A stretch of DNA of 64,000 nucleotides, from the NCBI GenBank assembly GCA_023205875.1, contig CP060754.1, forward strand, positions 496,001-560,000. Direction: 5' to 3'. Of the stretch, positions 36,889-45,933 are shown one piece after another. The translations under genes and the position numbers were made by a program. Each line of letters opens with the position of its first letter. Position 1 is the stretch's first letter. Below the pieces are notes generated by a model that saw only the letters and a list, made by a program, of their open reading frames with translations, was not told where the DNA came from and searched no databases. The DNA comes from Chloropicon primus (Eukaryota > Chlorophyta > Chloropicophyceae > Chloropicales > Chloropicaceae).

Positions 36889-38025
36889 CTACGCCGCTGG
36901 GCAGATCTCGGTCGGCTCGCTGTACTTCTCCAACCAGCCCTGCATCTCCTGGATCTGCTGCATCTGGACGTTGATAATGTTCCTCATCAGCTGAGGGACG
37001 TTCAGATCCTCGTCGTCATAGCCCTTCGAGTCGGTCGCGTGCTTGAGAGCGATCCTGGACATGAGAATCGCGTTCCAATGGTGGGGAATCATCTGCTCCA
37101 TGAACACGGCGAGCTTGTTCGCCTCCTTCTCCTTCACCCTCATCTCATAGTTCATTTTGCAATCGATCGCCTCCATGCACTGGGAGAACGGGGTGCCGCT
37201 CGTGTCGCACAGGAACGTCTGCCCTGGGCAGAACGAGTCCTTCTCGGTGTCGAAGACCGTGACGTTGTCGTAGGTACCGCACTGCACGTCGAAGGCCTCG
37301 GGAGGAGTGCCGTAATAGTCCGCAGCAAGCGGAGTCACCAGGCTGTTCGCGTCCTGAGCTGGGTCGGTGACCACAACCAGGGCGCTCATGCCGCTGTGGA
37401 TGTGGCAGAAGTAGTAGAACTCCTTGGTCTTGGAATCCTCTGGGATGGTAATCTTGACGGAGTACGACTGCTCGCCCCCCTCAGCCTCCCACTGGTCCTC
37501 GGGCCTCTGGAACAGCGGCTCGTAGACGTCGAGGCCGCTCACAGTGCCATTGTTCCAGTTCTCATACGTCTCGCAGGAACCGTCGATGCAATACAGTGGG
37601 GCTTGCTTGACGCCGTCGCCGGGGTTGCAGAGGTATTCCTCCTCAGAGCACTCGTCAGGGGTCGGGAATTCTAACTCGGGGACATCCTCGTGGGCGCCGT
37701 CCGGATAGTAGGCGAGGCCCAGCGGATGGTACCAGTTGGTCGCGTCTTTCTGCACGAACGTGTACTCGACCCCCCTCTTGATCTCCAGGGTTGGCGCGAC
37801 GCCCTCGCAGCCCTCCACCTCGTACTGGTACTCCCACAGGTTCACCTTGAACACGAACTCGTTCTTCTCGTTCGGCAGGCACTTCTGAGAAAGAAGCTCA
37901 GGCTCCGTCTTGGTCTTGGTCGCTTCGACCGCGCCGTCTTCCGCAATCGCCGACGTCGCAAGTAATGCGGCCGCCAGGACCAAGGCGGAGGCAACCCCCA
38001 CCACACTCGTCTTCGTCATCATCAT
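36889..38025 (-). CDS. Secreted cupredoxin-DUF305 fusion protein
   Basis: A 378-residue secreted protein. Residues 1-29 are a signal peptide (VVGVASALVLAAALLATSAIA). Residues 40-225 are a cupredoxin domain: H100 in WYHPLGL, and C207, H210 and M213 in FCHIHSGM give the type 1 copper ligand set. Residues 290-370 are a DUF305 domain: FMEQMIPHHWNAILMSRIALKHA, then QMQQIQEMQGW. In Synechocystis a DUF305 protein, CopM, is a periplasmic copper-binding protein. Several extra cysteines (49, 73, 126, 133, 146, 151, 249, 266, 273) suggest disulfides. A copper-handling or ferroxidase-like role outside the cell is inferred. Up to three ATGs at 38017-38025 could start it. Confidence 0.85.
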   Translation of the reverse strand: MMMTKTSVVGVASALVLAAALLATSAIAEDGAVEATKTKTEPELLSQKCLPNEKNEFVFKVNLWEYQYEVEGCEGVAPTLEIKRGVEYTFVQKDATNWYHPLGLAYYPDGAHEDVPELEFPTPDECSEEEYLCNPGDGVKQAPLYCIDGSCETYENWNNGTVSGLDVYEPLFQRPEDQWEAEGGEQSYSVKITIPEDSKTKEFYYFCHIHSGMSALVVVTDPAQDANSLVTPLAADYYGTPPEAFDVQCGTYDNVTVFDTEKDSFCPGQTFLCDTSGTPFSQCMEAIDCKMNYEMRVKEKEANKLAVFMEQMIPHHWNAILMSRIALKHATDSKGYDDEDLNVPQLMRNIINVQMQQIQEMQGWLEKYSEPTEICPAA

Positions 38026-38218
38026 ACTCGTTTTCGTCGTCGCCACACTCTCTTTCTGCCCCAGCCGCCAGCCGTTACTGCCCCATACTATGCAAACGCT
38101 TGGTGAGAGAGCGAACAGCAAGGCAAGATGATAAGATCGATTTGCAGGACATTCTATAGATAATGCGTGGAAGGACCAACGCCAACGATACGATCGACCG
38201 TTGCTAATCCACGACAGC

Positions 38219-38924
38219 TCAGGCCTCCCGGAACTCGCCTTCCATGCCGTGTGGAAAGGGCTTGGCGCTATGCTTGGGCCTGCGCCTCCTGGCCCAGTCC
38301 TCGGAGGCGCGTTCTCCCTCCCTCGCTCCGTCGAAGAACCAACTCGGTGGGGGGAAGGGAAAGGTGTCGAAACTTCGCTTCAGGTCCTCCGTGTCATCGT
38401 CCGGGAAGGACGCCTGGTATTCACTGTTGAAGATTCCCGCAAAGTCCTCCATGAGGGAGTGCAAGGCGCCCATGCCGAACACATTTGCCTGGTCCTGAAA
38501 GTCCCCCAAGGCTTTGCTGCGGAACGGAAAGTCGACGCAATGGTAAGCGCTTTGCGGCAAGGAGGGGCGGCGCGAGGCGCGAGGCCACTTACCTGTCCGG
38601 CCCCAAGCTGCTGGTGGTCTCCTCCCGCGTGCTCTCGATTTCTTCCACAGGTTTGCCGGGGCACTGTTTGAGGAGGCGTCTGATGACCTGCGGGCGGGGA
38701 GGGGGGAGAGGAACGAAGCCAAAAGTCAGACCGAGCCGCCGTCGCGCTGGATCCCGTGCTCGCGGGGCCAGTTTCCTCACCTCGCACTTTTGAACAGGCT
38801 TCCCCTCCGGGCCTTCCTCGATTCTACACTTTCTGCTCTCGAACCTGGATAACGAACACCCTTCGCTTCCCTCTGGCGTCTCCGACTCGCCCCCGCACGA
38901 GGAGGAAGGGACAGGGTCCCACAT
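38219..38924 (-). CDS. Fra a 1-associated-type protein, three exons
   Basis: Exons are 38781-38924, 38593-38687 and 38219-38516; introns of 93 and 76 bases have GTGAGG and GTAAGT donors and GCAG acceptors. The product is 178 residues. The core SRFESRKCRIEEGPEGKPV joined to QKCEVIRRLLKQCPGKPVEEI matches the plant family annotated as Fra a 1- or Mal d 1-associated proteins (CRTEEVEPGKFVRKCEKTEKLLRDCVGRPVE). The biochemical function in plants is not established. The C-terminal third, VFGMGALHSLMEDFAGIFNS, is a helical segment with a variable acidic tail. Spliced by eye; the join phases all agree. Confidence 0.78.
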
Positions 38925-38931
38925 CGTCGGC

Positions 38932-38935
<4 letters not shown>

Positions 38936-38965
<30 letters not shown>
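38936..38965. repeat. (CT)n dinucleotide repeat
   Basis: About fifteen CT units immediately upstream of the Fra a 1-associated-type gene, on its 5' side. Confidence 0.9.
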
Positions 38966-38972
<7 letters not shown>

Positions 38973-39074
38973 CCGACGAGAACCGAACCGAAGAAGAAGC
39001 GCGGGGAAGTCGACGTTTTGGGAGAAGGCGTTGTTTACATGACACGAAAGAAAAAAAAAGAAGCAAAGGTTTTC

Positions 39075-40689
39075 TTACTTATTTCCGCCACCGTCTCCGA
39101 AGCTGGAATCGTAAGTCAAGTTGCTCTCGAGCTTCTTGACGTCGTTGAGCTTTCGAACCGCCTTCATGAAGTCCTCCTGGATGGTGTAGTCCCTCTCGTC
39201 ACGGATGGCAAACATGCCGGCCTCGGTGCAGATGTTTCTCAAGTCAGCACCGTTAAAGCCCTCCGCGAGCTTGACGATGGCCTCGTAGTCGATCTCCCCC
39301 TCCTTGGCGATCTTCGTGGCGTGAATCTTGAGGATGTCCATCCTGGCCTGCTCGTTGGGAAGAGGAATCTCTATCTTTCTATCGAGCCTTCCAGGCCTCA
39401 TCAGGGCGGGGTCCAGGACGTCAGGCCTGTTGGTGGCCATGATCATCTTCACCTTTCCGAGGCTGTCGAATCCGTCGAGCTGGTTCAGGAGCTCCATCAG
39501 GGTACGCTGGATCTCTCTGTCCGCACTCGTACCTTCGCTGAACCTCCTGCCTCCGATGGCGTCGATCTCATCCATGAAGATGATGCAAGGTTGGTGGTCC
39601 CTGGCGTAACCAAACATTTCCCTAATCAGCCTTGCACTCTCTCCGATGTACTTGTCCACGATCGCACTCGACACGACTTTCAGGAAGTTCGCATCGATGT
39701 TGCTCGCGATGGCTCTCGCTAGAAGCGTCTTCCCCGTTCCCGGCGGGCCGTACAACAGCACGCCCTTGGGTGGCTTGATTCCCACGCGAAGGAAGAGCTC
39801 GGGGTTCATCAGGGGCAGCTCGATCGTCTCTCTGAGCTCCCTGATCTGGTCTCCGAGGCCTCCCACCTGCGAGTAGTCCACAGCGCCCGGGTCCTCCTGC
39901 AACATATTGTACACCACCGGATCGACCTTGCGGTGGGAAAAGAAAGAGATAGAGCGGGTCAGCAGCAGAAGGGCCTGGCAGGTCAACAAGTGCACTCACC
40001 TCGCGTGGCAAGTGCCTCATGATCGTAAGCGTCGTCATGTCCAGCGCAACTCGAGCCCCCGCAACAAGTTTTTCCTTGTCCACTTTGTTTCTACACCCCA
40101 CTACATATCTAGGTCCGCTGCTGGCCTTGACGATAACTGGATCCACGGGGAGTTGCAGCACGAAGGAGGCGTCTTGTCAGTCAAAAAAATGATGGGGCGA
40201 GCACATCGAGACCCTGATCGCCGCGGAAACACTCCTCCCTCACTTACACTTCTCGCTGTCCAACTGGCGCAAGACTTCGCCTATTATTTGGCCGACGCTT
40301 TGCAGTGCCTTCAGATCGTCCTCGGTCTTGTCAAAAGCCTTTTTCGCTTCCTTCACCTGCTGCCGGAGATTTCGCACCTGCTCGGAAAGAACACGGGAAA
40401 AAGAGCGTCAGAGGCTCCAATTTCATCGGACGCACCCCCCCCTCTCGCGGCCCGCACCCCTCGCGTCTCCTTCTTCCCACTCGCGCGCGTTTCCCGATCG
40501 ATCACTCTCGGGAGTGGGGAGACGACGTCGTAGATCTCTCCCCTCTCTCCCCGCCCGCCACGAACGAAGCGCTTCACTTACCTGCGCATCGACCTCCTTG
40601 TGAGACAGGAGCTTGCTCCTGTACTCCGCCAGCGCCGCCTCACGGGCCTGGTCCACCGTCTCTCCTTCCATACTCATCGCCTCTGTCAT
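39075..40689 (-). CDS. PSMC6: 26S proteasome ATPase RPT4, four exons
   Basis: One of the six AAA+ ATPases of the 19S base. Exons are 40582-40689, 40248-40377, 40000-40136 and 39075-39926, with introns of 204, 111 and 73 bases, all GT-AG and in phase; product 408 residues. The N-terminal coiled coil ([20 protein letters not shown]) and [21 protein letters not shown] are built from exons 2-3. Exon 4 holds the OB-to-AAA+ part: [20 protein letters not shown] (Walker A), [12 protein letters not shown] (Walker B), and [28 protein letters not shown]. It matches RPT4 (S10b) rather than the other RPTs, for example [20 protein letters not shown] at 39035-39039 follows the stop. Confidence 0.95.
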
Positions 40690-41204
40690 CGTCGCGGCCC
40701 CCTCGCTCCCTCCCCCTCCCTCCGGTCCTCATTCAAACCCCCCTCCCATCTCCACATTCACTCCCCTCCAGAAAACGGAGACCGCCAAAGGCAAAAATGA
40801 ATTGCCAAGACCAAGATGGCATCTTTGGTGCGCTGTTCCCGTGTTACGTTGTCCTCGGACTAAAATAGGTCTCTTTAGTTCGTTCGTTCGTTCGTTCGTG
40901 CACTACACTACCCCGGTGCTGTTGGTTGGTCATTAACATCCTCGAGAGTGAGTGAGTGAGTGAGTGAGTGAGTGGTAATCCCCTACCATTTTGTACGTTG
41001 TGTGGTTCTTGGTCGAAAAGAAAAGGTGAATGTCTTATTGAAGTCTGTTGGCAGCTTTGGCAGCTTCTTTCTTGCTCTCGTTTTTCACAAGGAGAAGACG
41101 AGAGGGAAGAGAGGATATCCCACAACACAAGAACAAGGAGTTTGTCTTGAGACTTGGGGGACTGGACAGAGACAGAACCACGACAAGACTCAAGGTGGGG
41201 CAAG
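40690..41204. other. Divergent promoter region, RPT4 and AGC kinase
   Basis: A 515-base head-to-head spacer with two tetranucleotide runs: TTCG repeated about five times near 40878-40898, and GTGA repeated about seven times at 40947-40973. No coding exon recognised. Confidence 0.6.
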
Positions 41205-43049
41205 ATGCAGTCAAGTGACTACTTGAAACTCTCGGGAAAGGTAAGACTGCCACACTTGCGGGACAAGGATTCCAGGGGGAAATCCTGTACAGGCTTGGCT
41301 TTGAGATCCCCCTCGGGGTGGGGGGTGGTTCTCGGTGGCGTGTTGTTGGTGGAGGTTTTCGGGTCTGTGTGGTCCCTTGCTCGATAGGTACGGGGACAGG
41401 TGATACTGACGAAAGCTATGGCAACCTTCCTTCGTGCGTCTTCTTTGTCTCCCTATGGTTCTGTCGTGTCCTCGGCTTTTGTCCTCTTTGCCCGGTTGCT
41501 TCACCCTGCGTAGACGCCCGTGCTGAAGCTTCTCGTGTCGTGCAACGCGCACAATGAGAAAATCATTTTCAGCGACGTGGTCAAAAAGATCAACAGGAAG
41601 GGGTCGACTCAGAAGAGAATTCTTATGATAACCACAAGAGCTATCTACAACCTTGAGAACAACAAGTGCAAGCGCCGAATTGAGGTCCAAGACATTGGAA
41701 AGATTATCGTGAGCCGAGTTAGCGACCAGTTCATCCTCCACATTCCCAAGGAATACGACTATCACTATTCCTCAAGCAGGAGCAAGGAGATTACTTCGAT
41801 TCTAGAGAAGGTTCACCACGTCTACGTGGGCGAGTCCCTGACGGTGGAGACCCTCGATGACAAGGACCTCACCAAGTACGTCCTGACCAAGAAGGACCTG
41901 GAGAAGAGGAACAAGAGTGCTCACATGGCCCGCAGGAGCAGCGCGGGCGACCTGATGAAGAGCATGCAGAAGCTTGGCCTCGCGGAGGAGAAGCCCCAGA
42001 TGCCCAAGGTCGAGGGCGAGACCCACGCCGTGTTCGGTGAGAAGGTGACCATCGATGACTTCGAGCTCCTCAAGGTCCTGGGAAAAGGTTCTTTTGGCAA
42101 GGTCATGCAGGTGAAGAAGAAGGGCACGGGGGAGATTCTCGCGATGAAGATCTTGCAGAAGGACAAGGTCTTGGAGAAGCACCAGCTCGAGCACACAAAG
42201 GCGGAGAGGCATATTTTGCAGGCCGTCCAGCACCCTTTCATGGTGCACCTCAGGTTTGCTTTCCAGAGCGAGTCGAAGCTTTACATGATCTTGGACTACG
42301 TCAATGGGGGAGAGCTCTTCTTCCACTTACAGAATTCCGTCAGGTTTTCTGAAGTCAGGGCCAGATTGTACGGGGCGGAAATACTCTTGGCGCTGGGGCA
42401 CCTGCACAAACTCGGAATTATCTACAGAGACCTCAAGCCGGAGAACATCCTGTTGGACAAGGAGGGGCACGTCAGGCTTACAGACTTTGGGCTTGCCAAG
42501 CAGAACATCGACACGGACAACAAGACGTACACCTTCTGCGGAACTCCCGAGTACCTTGCCCCCGAGGTCGTCACGAGCGAGGGTCACGGAAGGGGTGTCG
42601 ACTGGTGGTCGCTGGGAACGCTGATCTACGAGATGATGAACGGACTTCCACCTTTCTACGACCCGAACATGACCGAGATGTACAAAAAGATCATTCACCA
42701 GCCACTCAACTTTCCAAGTTTCTTCTCGGCGAGCGCGAAGGACCTCCTGAGCAAGCTCTTGGAGCGCAACCCGGAGAAGAGACTGGGAAGCGGCGAGGGA
42801 GATGTTGAGGAGATCAAGGCCCACCCATTCTTCGAGTCTATTGATTGGGACAAGCTCTACAAGAGGGAGGTAGAGACCCCTTTCAAGCCACAAGTCGGAT
42901 CGGATACCGACGTGCAGAACTTCGACTCTTGCTTCACCAACGAGATCGCTAGGGACTCCGTCGTGGCGCCAGCCAAGGGGAACGCGGGAGGAGGGACCGC
43001 CAACTTTGACGGGTTCACCTTCATGCCCCAGGGACCCCTGAAAAGATGA
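41205..43049 (+). CDS. AGC protein kinase with N-terminal TH1-like domain, two exons
   Basis: Exon 1 (41205-41240) gives twelve codons; exon 2 (41514-43049) follows a 273-base intron; product 523 residues. Residues 13-125 resemble the myosin tail homology 1 domain, a membrane-lipid-binding module: VLKLLVSCNAHNEKIIFSDVV, then RILMITTRAIYNLENNKCKRRI. Residues about 190-445 are an AGC kinase: GKGSFGKV, the AMKI lysine, YRDLKPENILLD, TDFGLAK and TFCGTPEYLAPEVV in the activation loop. The C-tail ends in the hydrophobic motif FDGFTF with the phosphorylatable threonine. It looks active and regulated like AKT/SGK/S6K by PDK1-type phosphorylation, with TH1 in place of PH. No close family name assigned. 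Confidence 0.9.
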
Positions 43050-43864
43050 GGAGGTGAGCAGTCTTGAGCGAGACACACCAAATTGTTTTTGGCGAGGAAG
43101 GAGGGGAGTGTCGACCTTTATGTTCCACAAGGAGTACGAGCCATCCCTCGATGCATTTCAGTTAGAAAACACCTTTGGACTCTAGAAGCCTTTCCAGGGC
43201 CGTACTAGTAGTAGTATAGAACGACATTTTTACTAAAATATTCATCAGAATTCACAAAGTGCCACACGCAGAGTGTCACGCACGTCGTCGTCCTCTCGGG
43301 TCTCTCCCTCTTTTCGGGGGAGATTGTGTGTGTGTGTGTGTGTTGTGTGCAGACTCGCGTTGCGCCTCATCTCCTCACACCCCATCGGCATGCTCTCAGC
43401 AATCCCATGAGTTGGAGTCCCCCAACCCAATTGGCCTGCCCCCTCGACAACCTCGCTCTCCGTCGTAACAGCTTTCTCCCTTCCGTTGAACACCAGGTTG
43501 CCGTTGGCCCGAATTTGAAGCTTCCTCTTCCCGCGCCCCTCTCGCTTCTGTGCATGATGAATTTTACACAGGGGATCCCATCCCATGGCCATCTCCAACG
43601 GAGAGAGAGAAAAGACTTCGAGGAGAAGACACAAGCGCAACCGATCGAGAACGAGAACGAGACCGGAGGATTGACCACGAGGCTTCGAGGGACGGGGAGA
43701 GACCCGGGCTCACTGTAGCGCGGTCGCGTATTTATTCGCATTCACAGCCTTGGCGCGTGCGGGTTGTTTTGTCCGTTTTCGTCTCTGCGTGCAACGTTCT
43801 GTCCACGAAAGGCAAAGGAAGGAGGGAGAGATAGGTGGGCTGCCTTGGTGGTAGTTTGTACGGG
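43050..43864. other. Intergenic region between AGC kinase and kinesin-13
   Basis: At 815 bases this is the longest gap in the window. It contains a GT run (about 43325-43342), and a set of short frames on both strands. The longest, on the - strand at 43245-43640, has poor codon bias and no similarity. Probably kinase 3' untranslated region plus kinesin promoter; a small gene cannot be excluded. Confidence 0.4.
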
Positions 43865-45871
43865 ATGCACTCGAGTCAGGCTCTGGGGGTAGGAAACCCC
43901 GCGGTGGTGAACTCTTGGCTGGTCAATGCCGGGCTGAAGCACCACGCGAACAAGTTCGAGGGCGTTGAGCCGGAGGTGTTCCGCTCCCTCTTGATGCAGG
44001 ACTACGCCAAGTACGGCGTGACCAGCCTGGAGGACAAGCAGAAGCTCTTTCGCCTCGTCAAGTCTCTTCAGATGCCAGCCCCGGCGGACGTGCAGCAGCT
44101 CCCGAGGAAGCCCGCCGCGGAGGAAGCTCGGCCCCCGCAGGGCAACGGGGGGGGGCTCCTCGACCTGGAGGCCGAGGATGAGTTCCACGAGGAGGGCACG
44201 GGCTTGTGCACGACGTCGCCAGAAATCGTGCAGAAGCGCGTCTCGGAGAGGGAGAAGCAGGCACCCGTTCCTTACCCCGCAGCGGTCAGCAGGTCGGCGA
44301 ACGCTCATCAGCCGACCGCGGTGGCGAAGGCCCCGGACGCCAAAATCAAGGTCTGCGTGCGCAAGAGGCCACTGAACAAGAGGGAGAGGGACAGGAGGGA
44401 CGACGACATCATGGAAGTCCACTCGAACCAGAGGTCTCTCACGGTGCACGAGCCAAAGCAGAAGGTGGACCTGACCAAGTACACGGAGAGGCACGAGCTG
44501 CACTTCGACCACGTCTTCGACGTGAACATCTCGAACAACGAGATCTACGATACCACGATCGCGCCAATGCTGCCCGTGATTTATGCCGGAGGCAGGGCCT
44601 CCTGCTTCGCGTTCGGCCAGACCGGGAGCGGAAAGACGTACACGATGAACCCCTTGCCGCCTCGCTGCGCCAACGACCTCTTTGACTATGTTGCAGGTCA
44701 GGAGAACATGGATATCACTGTCAGTGTGTATGAGATCTACGGCTCCAAGATTTTTGACCTCCTGAACGCGAGAAACTCCATCGTGATTCGAGAGGACGGC
44801 AAGAAGAACGTCAACGTGGTTGGTCTGCAGGAGAAGAAAGTGAAGGGAATAGAAGAAGTTGAACAATACCTGACTCACGCTGCTTCTGTCAGATCGACGG
44901 GATGCACCGGGGCGAACTCAGAGTCGTCCAGATCCCATTGCATCACGAACTTCACGCTAAGGATGGCCCCGGTTGTGAAGAGGGGGGGGTTTAGAAGCAA
45001 CAGGGCGCCGCCACCAGAATTTGGGAAGGTGGTGGGAAAGATAAGCTTCATCGATCTCGCTGGAAGCGAGCGCGGAGCAGACACGTATGACAACAACAAG
45101 CAGACAAGGATGGAGGGAGCACAGATTAACAAGAGTCTTCTTGCACTGAAGGAGTGCATCAGGGCGCTTGACCAAAACTCAAAGCACATTCCTTTCAGGG
45201 GTTCCAAGCTCACGGAAGTTCTGAGGGAATCTTTCACGGGGCACTCCGTCTCCGTGATGATTGCGAACATCTCCCCTTCCACATCGTGTTGCGAGAATTC
45301 TCTGAACACGCTGAGGTATGCGGATAGAGTGAAAGAAATGAAGCGTGACCGGTCCAGCAGCAGCGTCATGCCTGTCCGGGAATCGCGACAAAGTGTCTCG
45401 AAGTATCATTCAAATCAAGAAGGAAGGCAATCGAAGCAAATTCTGTCATCGTCTGGCCAGCCGAACCCGAATCCAATTGGGATGGGGTCGAAGGCGGACG
45501 AAGCTAAGAAGCCACCCAGGTCTAGAAGGGTCTCCGTGGGAAGGCCAGAGTGGAAACATCCTGAAATTCAGACGGAAAGCAATAAGGAGAACTGCTTTGA
45601 TGCTGAGGAGAGTGGAAAAAAGAGTTCTGGCACGGCAGAGAAGGTCGACTACGAAGAAGAAATTGTCATCGCTGCTCACAAGCAGTTGATCGAAGAGACA
45701 ATGGAATTCGTCAGGAAAGAGATGAAATTATTAGCAGATGTTGACCAGCCTGGCAGCTCAATAGAAAAGTACGTCAGCGATCTGAGGCAGTTGCTTTCCA
45801 AGCGGGCCAATGGCATCTCGTCCTTCGAAAGCAAACTTGCTTCCTTTGAAACGAGTTTACAGAACAAGTGA
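43865..45871 (+). CDS. Kinesin-13 (MCAK/KIF2 type) microtubule depolymerase
   Basis: A 668-residue internal-motor kinesin. Residues about 13-70 look like a SAM domain (VVNSWLVNAGLKHHANKFEG ... LLMQDYAKYGV), a feature seen in plant and algal kinesin-13s. The motor begins near residue 165: IKVCVRKRPLNKRE, the P-loop GQTGSGKTYTM, switch I NSESSRSH and switch II DLAGSERG. The kinesin-13 class features KVDLTKYTE in loop 2 and KECIRAL after switch II are present. A variable serine-rich region and a coiled coil follow. Kinesin-13 shortens microtubule ends in spindles and controls flagellar length in Chlamydomonas. First ATG is 43865; ten more codons are open upstream to a GTG. Confidence 0.93.
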   Translation: MHSSQALGVGNPAVVNSWLVNAGLKHHANKFEGVEPEVFRSLLMQDYAKYGVTSLEDKQKLFRLVKSLQMPAPADVQQLPRKPAAEEARPPQGNGGGLLDLEAEDEFHEEGTGLCTTSPEIVQKRVSEREKQAPVPYPAAVSRSANAHQPTAVAKAPDAKIKVCVRKRPLNKRERDRRDDDIMEVHSNQRSLTVHEPKQKVDLTKYTERHELHFDHVFDVNISNNEIYDTTIAPMLPVIYAGGRASCFAFGQTGSGKTYTMNPLPPRCANDLFDYVAGQENMDITVSVYEIYGSKIFDLLNARNSIVIREDGKKNVNVVGLQEKKVKGIEEVEQYLTHAASVRSTGCTGANSESSRSHCITNFTLRMAPVVKRGGFRSNRAPPPEFGKVVGKISFIDLAGSERGADTYDNNKQTRMEGAQINKSLLALKECIRALDQNSKHIPFRGSKLTEVLRESFTGHSVSVMIANISPSTSCCENSLNTLRYADRVKEMKRDRSSSSVMPVRESRQSVSKYHSNQEGRQSKQILSSSGQPNPNPIGMGSKADEAKKPPRSRRVSVGRPEWKHPEIQTESNKENCFDAEESGKKSSGTAEKVDYEEEIVIAAHKQLIEETMEFVRKEMKLLADVDQPGSSIEKYVSDLRQLLSKRANGISSFESKLASFETSLQNK

Positions 45872-45933
45872 AAGAGAATGACTAATACACATACTTTATA
45901 AAAACAAAGCCCCCATTATTACTCAGCTGTTGC

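Noticed and set aside
43245-43640. 131-codon frame on the - strand between AGC kinase and kinesin-13
   Set aside because: Composition unlike the neighbouring genes, a CA-repeat-derived histidine/threonine run, and no similarity.
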